Shown: positions 18,425-27,213 of the stretch, piece after piece
Numbering within the stretch: position 1 is the first letter of the stretch
How the letters are laid out: the number at the start of each line of letters is the position of its first letter
Source: Rhodoluna lacicola
GTDB taxonomy: Bacteria > Actinomycetota > Actinomycetes > Actinomycetales > Microbacteriaceae
Direction: 5' to 3'
DNA: 64,000 bases
NCBI RefSeq assembly: GCF_000699505.1
Contig: NZ_CP007490.1
Coordinates: forward strand, 1,116,001 to 1,180,000
Program-made: the position numbers and the translations under genes
Notes under the pieces: model-generated
What the model was told of the DNA's origin: nothing
What the model saw: the letters and a program-made list of their open reading frames with translations, nothing else
Databases searched by the model: none

Positions 18425-19810
18425 TTACTCCTTTACTTCGCCAGCTGCATTAGTTGTTGCGAAGGACCTTTTTACCATTTCATGAATTGCTGAGAAATTT
18501 GGGTGAATCACGTCAATTTTTGGTGGAACCAAACTCAGTTCTTGGATACCTATGGCACGAGCCTTGCCAGCTAGTTCCACATACTGAGCGAGCATTGGGC
18601 TAGGAATATCGGTGCGCACCAACTTTTGACCCGCCGAAGCTATTTGCTGGAAGCGTGTCAATACGGTTGCTGGCTCAATCTGGCTAAGAACGGCCTGCTC
18701 CACCTCGTGCTGCCGACGCATGCGGTCGTAGTCACTGGTGCTGTGGCGGCTGCGGGCATACCAAAGAGCGGTGTAGCCATCCATGTGTTGCTTTCCGGCC
18801 TCGATCCAACCCTTCACATCAGAGAGGTCGTCGCGCTGACCACCAATAGGTAGTCGTTCCTTTACATTGATGGTGATGCCACCCAAAGCATCAATTAGCT
18901 GTGTGAACGAGGCCATGTCGACCAGCACGTAAGACTGAATCTGTAGCCCGGTGACATACTCAACCGCATCTCTGGTTGCTTCAGTGCCTGGGGTTGAACC
19001 TTTTTTCGCGGCATCGGGGTAGGCATCGGCGTGGTTATCTTCTGCATCTTTATAGATCGCATTAATCAAGCAATCAATTCCACAGTTCCAACCGTTTGGG
19101 TAAATCTTGTTCATTGGGGACCCCGATGAAAACCCCACGTGCTGCATGTTGCGCGGAATTCCTATGTTCACGGTCTGCCCAGTGGCTGCGTCGATGCTGA
19201 TTACAGAGATTGAGTCCGGGCGAATTCCAAAACGATCGGCTCCCGCATCGGCACCAAGCAGCATGATGTTGTAACGCCCATCGACCGGCGAGGTAAAGCC
19301 ACCCTGATTGAAGATGCTGCCGATGAAATTAGCCTGCACCCCGGCAAGATTTCCAGCATAAGAAATAGCTGAGGTACCAAAAATTCCGGCCAGCACAACC
19401 GCGCCAAAGGTGATCCAGCGCTCACGGCTGTAAAGACGACCCAAGCGCATCAGTCGAAGAGTGTCCAGGGTGAGGATGGCAAACAGAATTGAGTAGCCGA
19501 TTAGCGCCGCAGACAAAACCCAAATCAGCACCGGCAGAGTAACTAACCAGATCACCCAACTCCGGTTGATTAATCCAATTACCACAAGCAACAAAAAGAA
19601 AATCCAAAAACCAATTGTTGCGCTGATGCCAACGCGGGCTAGTTTTTTATTGCCGGCGACCAATTGCGCCGACCCAGGAACTAGAACGGTGAGTAGCAAC
19701 AACCACCAAGCGCGGCGATGCATTTGTTGCGGAGTAGCGCGCTCGGTATTTCGGAAAGGGCCGGTTGCACGAACACGAGGTGAATTGCGCTGTGGTGTTC
19801 GCTGACTCAA
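18425..19810 (-). CDS. LytR-CpsA-Psr (LCP) family glycopolymer transferase
   Basis: LCP enzymes attach lipid-linked glycopolymers to peptidoglycan on the outer face of the membrane. The catalytic domain (about 180-400) shows the family motifs: RYNIMLLGADAG, RPDSISVISID, IGIPRNMQ, and the later ALWYARSRHSTSDYDRMRRQ with its conserved Asp/Arg cluster. The N-terminus differs from the simple one-anchor LCP design: a basic cytoplasmic tail is followed by four or five hydrophobic helices (about 30-170). The neighbours (lipoprotein, LysM protein, O-antigen-ligase-like protein) support a role in wall-glycan attachment. Confidence 0.92.
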   Translation of the reverse strand: MSQRTPQRNSPRVRATGPFRNTERATPQQMHRRAWWLLLLTVLVPGSAQLVAGNKKLARVGISATIGFWIFFLLLVVIGLINRSWVIWLVTLPVLIWVLSAALIGYSILFAILTLDTLRLMRLGRLYSRERWITFGAVVLAGIFGTSAISYAGNLAGVQANFIGSIFNQGGFTSPVDGRYNIMLLGADAGADRFGIRPDSISVISIDAATGQTVNIGIPRNMQHVGFSSGSPMNKIYPNGWNCGIDCLINAIYKDAEDNHADAYPDAAKKGSTPGTEATRDAVEYVTGLQIQSYVLVDMASFTQLIDALGGITINVKERLPIGGQRDDLSDVKGWIEAGKQHMDGYTALWYARSRHSTSDYDRMRRQHEVEQAVLSQIEPATVLTRFQQIASAGQKLVRTDIPSPMLAQYVELAGKARAIGIQELSLVPPKIDVIHPNFSAIHEMVKRSFATTNAAGEVKE

Positions 19811-19818
19811 CCTTGGGC

Positions 19819-20322
19819 TTAGATTTGTGATTTCAGTTTCGCATTCTTCTCAGCGACCTGAACTTTTAGGTCTTCACTGTAAGCGGCCATTGCGGCAGAA
19901 AGTTTTTGATCAAACGCACCCAAAATGCGCGCCGCTAAAATTCCCGCGTTCTTCGCACCGCCGATAGAAACTGTTGCCACCGGAATCCCCGCGGGCATCT
20001 GCACAATCGAGAGCAACGAATCCATGCCATCAAGTTTTGAAAGCGGCACAGGAACACCGATTACCGGAAGAGTTGTAACAGAAGCCAACATGCCCGGCAG
20101 GTGGGCGGCTCCGCCGGCACCGGCGATAATCACCTTGATGCCTCGGCCAGCCGCGGCTTTACCCCACTCGATCATCTTTTCAGGAGTGCGGTGGGCCGAC
20201 AGCACCTCAACCTCGTATTCGATACCAAAATCCTTGAGTGTCTGCGCTGCATCTGACATAACTGACCAGTCAGAGTCTGAGCCCATGACAACGCCAACTA
20301 CTGGCTTGATTTCGCTTGTCAT
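19819..20322 (-). CDS. purE: 5-(carboxyamino)imidazole ribonucleotide mutase
   Basis: Class I PurE, which moves the carboxylate of N5-CAIR to the ring carbon in purine synthesis. Signature motifs are GSDSDW (14-19) and SAHRTP (42-47, containing the catalytic histidine), then [11 protein letters not shown]. The 167-residue length is normal. It pairs with purK just upstream (51-bp gap, same strand). Confidence 0.97.
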   Translation of the reverse strand: MTSEIKPVVGVVMGSDSDWSVMSDAAQTLKDFGIEYEVEVLSAHRTPEKMIEWGKAAAGRGIKVIIAGAGGAAHLPGMLASVTTLPVIGVPVPLSKLDGMDSLLSIVQMPAGIPVATVSIGGAKNAGILAARILGAFDQKLSAAMAAYSEDLKVQVAEKNAKLKSQI

Positions 20323-20373
20323 TGAGGGCTCCTTTTACGCGGCTACCCTCAAATTTTACCCAAGGGGCTTAAG

Positions 20374-21516
20374 TTATCCCCGTAGCAAAACGGCGGCAGC
20401 GCCCCTGGCCTCAGCAAGAGCATGCTCAGCAGAATCGGCGACTACGGTGACGTGGCCCATTTTTCTGCCGGCTCTGGCGCCTTTTCCGTAGGTGTGCACC
20501 TTGGCATCCGGATGTGCAGCCAAAGCCTTATCAAGTGCCTGAACAAAATTATTTTGCTCATCAACACCAAGTAAATTGACCATCACTGCGTGGGCAGCGC
20601 GAGGCGCAGTTGAACCAAGCGGCAAATCAAGCACCGCTCTTATGTGCTGCTCGAATTGCGAGGTCACGGATCCCTCAATACTGAAGTGTCCGGAGTTGTG
20701 CGGGCGCATGGCAAGTTCATTGATCACAATTCGACCATCACGCGCCTCAAACATCTCGACGGCAAGCACTCCGGTAACACCCAGCGCTTCCGCGATTTGC
20801 TTTGCGATGGCTGCAGTGGTCTGTAAAGTTGCTGCGGTTGCCTCTGGTGACGGGGCCAGCACGACAGAACATACGCCGTTTTCTTGGATGGTTTCAACCA
20901 GCGGCCAAGCTTGAAATTCACCACTTGGAGTGCGGGCACTTAGTTGGGCGAGTTCGCGAACGAAGTCCACTTTCTCTTCGGCCAACAAACTTCCACCAAA
21001 AGATGCAAGATTTTCAAGCCAGTCTTTTGCGTCCACAGATGCGCGTACCACGCGAACGCCTTTGCCGTCGTAGCCGCCAATCGGGGTTTTTAAAATCGCT
21101 ACGCCACCGTTTGCCGCGATGAAATCATCTAGCGAGGCTGCATCGCGGATCTCGGCCCAGGCTGGCATCGGCAAACCAAGTGCGCTGAGCCTTTGGCGCA
21201 TGTGCAATTTATTTTGCGCAAAGGCAAGGGCTTTGCTTGGTGGCTGAATGTTCACGCCTTCTGCCTCTAGTGCCTGCAGCACAGAGATCGGCACGTGTTC
21301 GTGGTCAAATGTGATGACATCAACACCGCGCGCAAATTCGCGCACCACATCAAGTTGGTTGTAGTCACCAACCATACTGGTAGCGAGTTGTGCTGATGAG
21401 CCCTCTGCTTCAGCCAAGACCTTGATTTGGATTCCTAGGTTGATTGCCGGCGGGGTCATCATGCGAGCCAGTTGGCCGCCACCAATCACGCCTACGCGCG
21501 GAGAGTGCTTGGTCAT
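20374..21516 (-). CDS. purK: 5-(carboxyamino)imidazole ribonucleotide synthase
   Basis: ATP-grasp enzyme making N5-CAIR from AIR, bicarbonate and ATP, the partner of PurE. The opening VGVIGGGQLARMM is the N-terminal dinucleotide-like fold, TPIGGYDGKGVRVV is the ATP-grasp loop, and EMFEARDGRIVINELAMRPHNSGH holds the metal/ATP residues. The start is placed at the ATG at 21516 (380 residues), preceded by AGGA at a good distance; an in-frame ATG at 21567 would add 17 residues absent in the family. Confidence 0.95.
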   Translation of the reverse strand: MTKHSPRVGVIGGGQLARMMTPPAINLGIQIKVLAEAEGSSAQLATSMVGDYNQLDVVREFARGVDVITFDHEHVPISVLQALEAEGVNIQPPSKALAFAQNKLHMRQRLSALGLPMPAWAEIRDAASLDDFIAANGGVAILKTPIGGYDGKGVRVVRASVDAKDWLENLASFGGSLLAEEKVDFVRELAQLSARTPSGEFQAWPLVETIQENGVCSVVLAPSPEATAATLQTTAAIAKQIAEALGVTGVLAVEMFEARDGRIVINELAMRPHNSGHFSIEGSVTSQFEQHIRAVLDLPLGSTAPRAAHAVMVNLLGVDEQNNFVQALDKALAAHPDAKVHTYGKGARAGRKMGHVTVVADSAEHALAEARGAAAVLLRG

Positions 21517-21571
21517 GCCATTCCTAACTCTTGATACTTCTATTTTGCCGGAATGCGGCCCAATCATTTGC

Positions 21572-22000
21572 CTACAGGGCGGCAGCTAGCCGATCAATCT
21601 CTACCGCCACGGTTTTATGCTTGGCGATGCCTGGAATCACAATTGGCTCCTGGCCATCAATAATGATGCTGATAGTTCGGCCCTTAGTAAGTTGCACATC
21701 TTTAATCAGAGTCAGGCTGACCTCGCGACGCTTCTGCCCAAGCAATCCAGATCGATAAAGCACCCTCGTGGTGGTCACATCAAGAAAAGTGCTCATGAAA
21801 CGAAGCAGTGGAATGAACCAAAAAAAGAAGGCCACTGAGCCAGAACCAACCCATAGCAAGGTGTATTGCCACTGTTCGGTTAGTCTTCCGCCAAAAAAAG
21901 CCATCGCAAAGCAGGCGGCAAATAGAAACAGATTAGGTAAGAACAACTTGGAACCACGAGGTCGAATGCGCGCGATGCGCTGCTCGGCTAAAAAACTCAT
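21572..22000 (-). CDS. Bacterial PH-domain membrane protein
   Basis: A 142-residue protein with two hydrophobic helices (about 20-40 and 48-66) followed by a PH-like domain of the bPH_2 type, recognised by TTTRVLYRSGLLGQKRREVSLTLIKDVQL, the strand pattern common in these proteins. Such proteins are widespread in actinobacteria, often next to birA and purK; their function is unknown. It is 3 bp downstream of birA and likely co-transcribed with it. Confidence 0.85.
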   Translation of the reverse strand: MSFLAEQRIARIRPRGSKLFLPNLFLFAACFAMAFFGGRLTEQWQYTLLWVGSGSVAFFFWFIPLLRFMSTFLDVTTTRVLYRSGLLGQKRREVSLTLIKDVQLTKGRTISIIIDGQEPIVIPGIAKHKTVAVEIDRLAAAL

Positions 22001-22003
22001 CGC

Positions 22004-22789
22004 TTAATTGTGGCGCAGATGCACAATATCTCCGGCAGCCACAGCGACAACATCATCGCCAGCATTTGGCTTCACAATTAGACGACCGGTGTCGTCAATT
22101 CCAACCGCGGCTCCAAGAAGTTCTTCATCACCGGGCAAAATAACTCGCACACGATTGGTGCCACCATGGTCAAGCGTTGAACATGCGGCAATCACCTGAT
22201 TTCGAAGCCCGCTAGCAACTGCGTTTCCGGCGGCAGACACCCAAGGATCATAAAGTCCGCGAAGATTTTCTAAATAGATGGAAAGAATGTCATCGAGCTC
22301 AAGGGACTGAGCGCCCTCCAACCGCAAAGATGTTGCGTTTTCGATTGGTAATTCGCTTTTATCTTGACGAACGTTTAGGCCGGCGCCGATAACCACTCCA
22401 CTTAGATCGCCGACCAGCTCACTGAGCACACCAGAGACTTTCTTTTCTCCCACTAAAACATCGTTCGGCCATTTCAAGCCAACTTGCGCATCAGGAATCA
22501 GTGCGGCAACGGTCTTGGTCATCGCCAGTCCGGCCATCAGTGGCAGCCACGAAAAATTGGTAGCTGCGACTCCAGTCGGTTTCAACAACACCGATACAAA
22601 TAGCGAGCTGCCGGCAGGAGCCACCCAGTCACGACCGGCGCGACCCCGTCCGGCAGATTGAAACCCGGCCACCAGCACGCTGAAGTCATCGGTGTTCGCT
22701 GAATTGGCAATCAAATCGGCATTGGTAGAGCCGGTTTCGGCAACAAACTCCAACTGGGCCGCAATGTGGCTACTCTTAGGGAAATCCAT
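22004..22789 (-). CDS. birA: Biotin--[acetyl-CoA-carboxylase] ligase
   Basis: Attaches biotin to the carrier lysine of the acyl-CoA carboxylase (AccA3 at 29909-31696). The biotinyl-AMP loop GRGRAGRDW is at 48-54 and following, and the catalytic Lys lies in [10 protein letters not shown] (about 104-113). A C-terminal SH3-like domain follows. There is no N-terminal helix-turn-helix, so it should not be a biotin repressor. A TACCCT box lies 6 nt before the ATG, suggesting a leaderless mRNA. The gene is divergent from accD. Confidence 0.95.
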   Translation of the reverse strand: MDFPKSSHIAAQLEFVAETGSTNADLIANSANTDDFSVLVAGFQSAGRGRAGRDWVAPAGSSLFVSVLLKPTGVAATNFSWLPLMAGLAMTKTVAALIPDAQVGLKWPNDVLVGEKKVSGVLSELVGDLSGVVIGAGLNVRQDKSELPIENATSLRLEGAQSLELDDILSIYLENLRGLYDPWVSAAGNAVASGLRNQVIAACSTLDHGGTNRVRVILPGDEELLGAAVGIDDTGRLIVKPNAGDDVVAVAAGDIVHLRHN

Positions 22790-22795
22790 GGTCTA

Positions 22796-22801
22796 AGGGT
22801 A
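22796..22801 (-). promoter_or_regulatory. -10 box for leaderless birA
   Basis: TACCCT on the minus strand sits 6 nt before the birA ATG and there is no Shine-Dalgarno sequence. The -35 region is not distinct. Confidence 0.4.
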
Positions 22802-22877
22802 CTGTCTGTAGGTTTCGCACAGCAGATTTTGTAATTAGCAGTAGCAAACTGCCAAAGGAATGCCCCTTTTCACTGGG

Positions 22878-22883
22878 TAAAGT
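22878..22883 (+). promoter_or_regulatory. -10 box for leaderless accD
   Basis: TAAAGT lies 7 nt before the ATG at 22891. It supports that ATG over a GTG at 22882, which would lie inside the promoter. Confidence 0.45.
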
Positions 22884-22890
22884 GAAGTCC

Positions 22891-24510
22891 ATGACCTTTG
22901 AAGATACTTTCACCCAGGCAATTCGCTTGAATCCAGACATTGCCACCACCAAGGGCAAAATTGAGGACCTGCGCCAGCGCTATCACGAAGCAGTGACCGC
23001 CGCCGGCGAAACTGCGATCGCCAAGCAGCACGCCAAAGGAAAGAACACCGCAAGAGAGCGCATTGAAATGCTGCTGGACCCGGGTTCATTTGTTGAAATC
23101 GATGAATACGTTCGCCACCGCTCGACTGCATTTGGCATGGATAAAAACCGCCCTTACGGTGACGCGGTGGTCACCGGAGTTGGCACAATTCACGGCCGAC
23201 AGGTTGCACTTTTTTCTCAGGACTTCACAATTTTTGGTGGCTCACTTGGTGAAGCTGCCGGCAACAAAATCATCAAGGTAATGGATCTTGCAATAGCCAC
23301 CGGTGTGCCAATTATTGGAATCCTTGATTCCGGTGGTGCTCGCATTCAAGAGGGCGTGATTGCGCTTGGTAAGTACGGTGAAATTTTCAAGCGCAACACC
23401 ATGGCATCAGGCGTCATTCCACAGATCTCTTTGATCATGGGTCCTGCGGCCGGCGGTGCCGTTTACTCCCCCGCGCTAACTGACTTCGTGATCATGGTCG
23501 ACAAAACATCAAACATGTTTGTCACCGGACCAGACGTAATCAAAACTGTCACCGGTGAAGATGTTGGCATGGAAGAACTCGGTGGAGCGCGTGCACACAA
23601 CGAGCGATCAGGTGTTGCTCACTACCTTGCCGATGACGAAGCAGATGCAATTGACTACGCTCGTGCGCTGCTCAGCTACCTGCCCGAAAATAATCTTTCT
23701 GAAACAGTTCAGTACGCGCCAGAGGGTGAACTTGAAATCACCGATGCCGACGAGAAACTCAACTCAATAATTCCCGATTCACCAAACCAGCCTTATGACA
23801 TGAAGACTGTGATTGAGGGCATCGTTGATGGGCGCGAATTCCTTGAGGTGCAGCCGTTGTTTGCGCCTAATATTTTGATAGGTTTTGCCCGAGTTGATGG
23901 TCGCAGTGTTGGCATCGTCGCTAACCAGCCGCAGCAAATGGCGGGAACTTTAAATATTGAAGCCGGTGAAAAGGCTGCCCGCTTCGTGCGCTTCTGTGAC
24001 GCATTCTCAATTCCGATCCTTACCCTGGTTGACGTACCTGGTTACCTGCCAGGAACCGATCAAGAGTGGGCCGGTGTGATTCGTCGTGGAGCAAAGTTGC
24101 TCTACGCATACGCTGAGGCAACCGTGCCATTAGTAACTGTGATTACTCGCAAGGCCTACGGCGGCGCTTACATCGTTATGGGGTCCAAGCAACTTGGTGC
24201 AGATATCAACCTGGCTTGGCCAACCGCCGAGATTGCGGTTATGGGTGGTCAGGGTGCGGTTAACATCTTGTTCCGCGATCAGATTAAAAAGGCTGAAGAA
24301 GCTGGCATGGATGTCGCTGCCGTTCGCGCCAAACTTGCAGCCGAGTACACCTATAACGTGGCCTCGCCGTTCCTAGCTGCCGAGCGTGGAGAGCTTGACG
24401 GAATTATTGAGCCGAAAGCAACGCGCATTTCTGTGATCAAGGCAATGCGTGCGCTGCGTACCAAGCGTTCAAACCTGCCACCTAAGAAGCACGGAAACAT
24501 TCCACTTTAA
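22891..24510 (+). CDS. accD: Acyl-CoA carboxylase, beta (carboxyltransferase) subunit
   Basis: Transfers the carboxyl group from biotin to acetyl- or propionyl-CoA, giving malonyl- or methylmalonyl-CoA for lipid synthesis. The 539-residue protein has two crotonase-like halves: SGGARIQEG and [16 protein letters not shown] in the first, [24 protein letters not shown] in the second. These are the acyl-CoA and biotin sites of PccB/AccD5-type enzymes. It works with AccE just downstream and AccA3 at 29909. The start at 22891 is preferred (see the -10 box). Substrate range cannot be read from sequence by eye. Confidence 0.95.
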   Translation: MTFEDTFTQAIRLNPDIATTKGKIEDLRQRYHEAVTAAGETAIAKQHAKGKNTARERIEMLLDPGSFVEIDEYVRHRSTAFGMDKNRPYGDAVVTGVGTIHGRQVALFSQDFTIFGGSLGEAAGNKIIKVMDLAIATGVPIIGILDSGGARIQEGVIALGKYGEIFKRNTMASGVIPQISLIMGPAAGGAVYSPALTDFVIMVDKTSNMFVTGPDVIKTVTGEDVGMEELGGARAHNERSGVAHYLADDEADAIDYARALLSYLPENNLSETVQYAPEGELEITDADEKLNSIIPDSPNQPYDMKTVIEGIVDGREFLEVQPLFAPNILIGFARVDGRSVGIVANQPQQMAGTLNIEAGEKAARFVRFCDAFSIPILTLVDVPGYLPGTDQEWAGVIRRGAKLLYAYAEATVPLVTVITRKAYGGAYIVMGSKQLGADINLAWPTAEIAVMGGQGAVNILFRDQIKKAEEAGMDVAAVRAKLAAEYTYNVASPFLAAERGELDGIIEPKATRISVIKAMRALRTKRSNLPPKKHGNIPL

Positions 24511-24539
24511 ATCGCCACAAACAAAATAAACACGTAAAA

Positions 24540-24770
24540 ATGACTGAATTCAGCGAATCGATCCAAGTGGTTTCCGGCGCGCCCACCCCCGAGGAACTCG
24601 CCACGGTCATTGCCGTGCTCGAGGCCGCGCACGCCGAGGAAGAGGCAACTGCCACCGGTTACGAGCGCCCGCTCAAATCATCGTGGTCTAGAAACGTGGC
24701 GCAGCTGCGTCACCCGATCGTGCCGGGGCCGGGCCAGTGGCGCGGTGCTTACCGCTCGGGACTTAACTAA
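24540..24770 (+). CDS. accE: Acyl-CoA carboxylase epsilon subunit
   Basis: A 76-residue protein matching the actinobacterial AccE/PccE style: a beta strand IQVVSGAPTPEELATVIAVLEAA then a Trp-rich C-terminus (SSWSRNVAQLRHPIVPGPGQWRGAYRSG). Epsilon subunits bind the AccA3-AccD complex and boost activity. It lies 29 bp after accD. The last four codons and stop lie inside a 38-bp direct repeat (24757-24794). Confidence 0.9.
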   Translation: MTEFSESIQVVSGAPTPEELATVIAVLEAAHAEEEATATGYERPLKSSWSRNVAQLRHPIVPGPGQWRGAYRSGLN

Positions 24771-24794
24771 ATCTCAAGTGATTCGCTCAAGCGT
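24757..24794 (+). repeat. Direct repeat, copy 1 (end of accE)
   Basis: First of two 38-bp copies, 36 of 38 bases identical to copy 2 at 24814-24851, offset by 57 bp. It contains the last codons and stop of accE, so copy 2 looks like a duplication of the gene's tail. Confidence 0.85.
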
Positions 24795-24814
24795 GAAGGC
24801 TTGCTCGCCTTCAC
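24793..24814 (+). other. Perfect 8-bp hairpin between the two repeats
   Basis: GTGAAGGC and GCCTTCAC flank a TTGCTC loop. It lacks a T-tract, so it is not by itself a Rho-independent terminator; it may stabilise the accDE mRNA end. Confidence 0.5.
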
Positions 24815-24851
24815 GGGACTTAACTAAATCTCAAGCCATTCGCTCAAGCGT
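24814..24851 (+). repeat. Direct repeat, copy 2
   Basis: Second copy of the accE-tail repeat (36 of 38 identical; the differing bases are TG to CC). It lies in non-coding sequence. Confidence 0.85.
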
Positions 24852-24859
24852 TATCGAAT

Positions 24860-24886
24860 GTCCCCCTAAGAGGGGACTCCATTTTT
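24860..24886 (+). terminator. Rho-independent terminator of accD-accE
   Basis: GTCCCC (24860-24865) pairs with GGGGAC (24872-24877) around a CTAAGA loop, followed by a T-rich tail ending at 24886. The strong GC stem and position after accE support termination. Confidence 0.7.
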
Positions 24887-24897
24887 GACTATCCCAA

Positions 24898-25024
24898 GAC
24901 CCCAAGCATTCATACTGGAAATTGAAGGTTTTATCGCTGAAAAAGGGGAATAGCGATTGAATCTGGGGTCAGGCGAAAACCTGATTGGGGACTGAAAAGG
25001 CGATTCGAAAGAATCGCTCTTTTC
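24898..25024 (+). ncRNA. Candidate structured RNA in the accE / two-component gap
   Basis: The gap between the accDE terminator and the minus-strand gene ending at 25059 can fold extensively. GACCCCA (24898-24904) pairs with TGGGGTC (24964-24970), ATTCA (24908-24912) with TGAAT (24958-24962), and ATCGCT (24933-24938) with AGCGAT (24952-24957), the last two 3' strands being contiguous. A strong terminator hairpin ends the element. A TTGACT hexamer at 24886-24891 could be a -35. I recognise no known RNA family. The pairing may be chance; covariation was not tested. Strand is a guess from the terminator polarity. Confidence 0.35.
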
Positions 25025-25026
25025 TT
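24999..25026 (+). terminator. Strong, probably bidirectional terminator
   Basis: GCGATTC (25000-25006) and GAATCGC (25011-25017) form a 7-bp stem with a GAAA loop, followed by TCTTTTCTTTT and preceded by AAAAG. It can end plus-strand transcripts and also the minus-strand operon finishing at 25059. Confidence 0.75.
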
Positions 25027-25058
25027 TTAAGTGGCAGTCTTACCGATGAGCGACGACG

Positions 25059-26024
25059 CTAAAACTTCAACCAGATGTCTGGTTTGGCCACCCCGGGCCT
25101 TGTGGCCACCAAAGTAATTTTCCAGTCTTCTTGGGATGGCGCTCTCAGGGTAATTCTTCCTTCGTTAACCTGTGCAAACGAGTTGGCAACCTTCTGCAAA
25201 ATTTCTTTGCGCGAATAATCAGTCATGTTATCCAATCCACCCTCATCAAGAATGATTACTTCAACCCCACGCATTCGAGCTTGTTTTGCCGCCTCACGAA
25301 TTTCAGCTGACATCAAACCGCGACCACGAATCTCATCTCTTAGAGATGCCTCCAAGAGCCTGGCCTCAAGTTTTTGACTATTTGAGAGTTTGCCTCGCTG
25401 TGATTCAATTTCACGCAGCATCGGCAAGGCGCCACGAAGAGCTAGATCCAATCGAGCGCGACGCTCTTCGCTTGCCGCGGCATTAGCCGCAGCCTGCATT
25501 TGAGAATTGCGCGCGGCCTCAGTGAATTCCATGGTGCGTCGATAGGCGCTCTTCAAACCAACAGAAATTGTGTGACCGGCGAAGACGAGTAGCAATGCAC
25601 CAATCAAACCGGCTTGAATCCCGGCAAATAGTCCAGCCCAAGCAACAACCTGAATGACCAGCAGAACTGTACCAACCCAGGCAATTAGTTTTTGCTGGCG
25701 CACCGCGGTTGTGGCCATCAGGGTTGCAATGCCCACCACGTACCAAGTTGAGTAAGCATCAGCAGTTTGTGGATCAAGATTGGCATTCACCAGCAGCGGA
25801 ACTATGGCTGCTACCGCCAAATTAAGAATCGCCTGTGTCAGGGGCAGGTTTGGGCCCCGATAAAAAATCATTGACGCGATTATTGCCGCTAGATAAAGCA
25901 GAATGGCTAGCAATGGGTACTCGTATTGCTCAACTCCACTTAGGGATGCAAAACCAAGTCCCGCATGAAATAAACCAAACAGCAGACCCAGAATCGCCAC
26001 CAACCATCGCGGAATGCGAATCAT
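25059..26024 (-). CDS. Membrane protein with degenerate histidine-kinase-like C-terminus
   Basis: A 321-residue protein with about six hydrophobic helices in its first 165 residues, a helical coiled segment (about 170-240, TEAARNSQMQAAANAAASEERRARL region) and a C-terminal domain that resembles a kinase ATPase fold but lacks N, G1 and G2 boxes. The ATG at 26024 overlaps the kinase stop (ATGA) and has a GGAG ribosome site; an upstream in-frame ATG at 26036 is less likely. As the third gene after a NarL-type regulator and its kinase, it is probably an accessory membrane component of that system. No direct function is known. Confidence 0.72.
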   Translation of the reverse strand: MIRIPRWLVAILGLLFGLFHAGLGFASLSGVEQYEYPLLAILLYLAAIIASMIFYRGPNLPLTQAILNLAVAAIVPLLVNANLDPQTADAYSTWYVVGIATLMATTAVRQQKLIAWVGTVLLVIQVVAWAGLFAGIQAGLIGALLLVFAGHTISVGLKSAYRRTMEFTEAARNSQMQAAANAAASEERRARLDLALRGALPMLREIESQRGKLSNSQKLEARLLEASLRDEIRGRGLMSAEIREAAKQARMRGVEVIILDEGGLDNMTDYSRKEILQKVANSFAQVNEGRITLRAPSQEDWKITLVATRPGVAKPDIWLKF

Positions 26025-27211
26025 GCTGCACTCCACTCAATGATTACGTTTGTGCCAACACCGATTTTTGAATCAATAAAAACTTTTCCGCCGGCTGCTT
26101 CAACTCGACCAACAATCGATAACCGCAAGCCAAGGCGATTTTTAGGAACCCTAGACGGTCTGAAGCCGCGGCCATTGTCTTTAATGACTATCTTGAAACC
26201 CTTGGCGGATCCCTTTAGGAAAACGCTGATTGATGCTCCAGAACCAGCGTGATTCTTGGCATTGGCCAACGCCTGCAGCATTGACTCGGTGACTGCCGCT
26301 GATAGCTCCGCGGGAACCGGAAGATCTGAAGCCCCCTCGCTCTCCAAAGCAACGCTGTCTGAGAATCTATGAACCGCCACCTCTAGCGCACTGAACAGCG
26401 AACTTACTGAAATGTTTTGATCCATGATTCGATCGTGTTCAAGACTGCTGAGTTTCTGAATCGCAGCCCTAGCTGATTCCTGGGCAGCTAATTCGGAGCG
26501 CTGGTCCTCGGCACTCGCAGCCAAAAGCAGTGTGGTAAGCACCGAATCATGAATCAAAGCATCAATCCGATCGCGCTCTCGATGAATCGCATCGGCGCGA
26601 GAGAGTTCAATCGCCGCAAGATTTGCCTCGTGATTTGCCTCATCGACCTTGGCAGCCTCATAGCGCAATACCCAAACAAAACCTGCAAGCACAGAACTGA
26701 ATAAGAACGAAAAACTTGAATCTTGCAATGCAACCCAGGGATCCACCGGAATACCAATGTCGGATACCTGCAGAAAGAACCACATCGTCGGCAAAATCAC
26801 CAAGAAGAAACTAGCGATGTAGACGCCAAAGCCACCCACGGCACTTATTCCACCAATACCAACCGTCCACCAAATCCAAGGTTGCTCCCCCGGGTCTAAT
26901 TCCATTCCATCGAGTTGGAACGACCAGGTGACTATCGCAAAAGCACTTGATAGCGTCAACGCAATAAACCCAAAGCGCCCGGACCTGCGAATCCAAACCA
27001 AGAAAATTATCAGCAGGTTTGAGCCGGTAATCAGGCCAACATTCAACCAAAACCAAAAGGGATTCAACTCATATTTGCTGTATTCGGCGAATGCGTTGGT
27101 CAGTGTTTGCGAGCTGATCAAAATGGAAGCAAAAGAAAATACCCTTTCCAGAAGGGTATTAACCCTGGCCAGCGCCAAAGATTTATTTGGCTCAACCCTC
27201 CTGAATTGCAT
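26021..27211 (-). CDS. Sensor histidine kinase (NarX/DesK-like class)
   Basis: Membrane kinase of 396 residues with about six hydrophobic segments in the first 185 residues and no large extracytoplasmic domain, suggesting a membrane-embedded signal. A dimerisation helix follows with candidate phospho-acceptor H221 in IHDSVLTTLL. The ATPase domain shows an N-box-like ALANAKNHAG, the G1 motif DNGRGF and a GLRLSIVGRVEAAGG segment. It begins 2 bp after the response regulator gene and is coupled to the downstream membrane protein. Signal and targets are unknown. Confidence 0.88.
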   Translation of the reverse strand: MQFRRVEPNKSLALARVNTLLERVFSFASILISSQTLTNAFAEYSKYELNPFWFWLNVGLITGSNLLIIFLVWIRRSGRFGFIALTLSSAFAIVTWSFQLDGMELDPGEQPWIWWTVGIGGISAVGGFGVYIASFFLVILPTMWFFLQVSDIGIPVDPWVALQDSSFSFLFSSVLAGFVWVLRYEAAKVDEANHEANLAAIELSRADAIHRERDRIDALIHDSVLTTLLLAASAEDQRSELAAQESARAAIQKLSSLEHDRIMDQNISVSSLFSALEVAVHRFSDSVALESEGASDLPVPAELSAAVTESMLQALANAKNHAGSGASISVFLKGSAKGFKIVIKDNGRGFRPSRVPKNRLGLRLSIVGRVEAAGGKVFIDSKIGVGTNVIIEWSAA

Positions 27212-27213
27212 TG

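Noticed and set aside
22004-22789. BirA as a biotin-responsive repressor
   Set aside because: The protein starts directly with the ligase domain and has no helix-turn-helix.
24610-24888. Open frame across accE and its repeats
   Set aside because: It is out of frame with accE, and its repeated peptide is a by-product of the direct DNA repeat.
24860-25024. 6C RNA, SRP RNA or other known RNA in the accE gap
   Set aside because: Neither paired C-rich loops nor the SRP GGAAG-type loop is present; kept only as an unassigned candidate.
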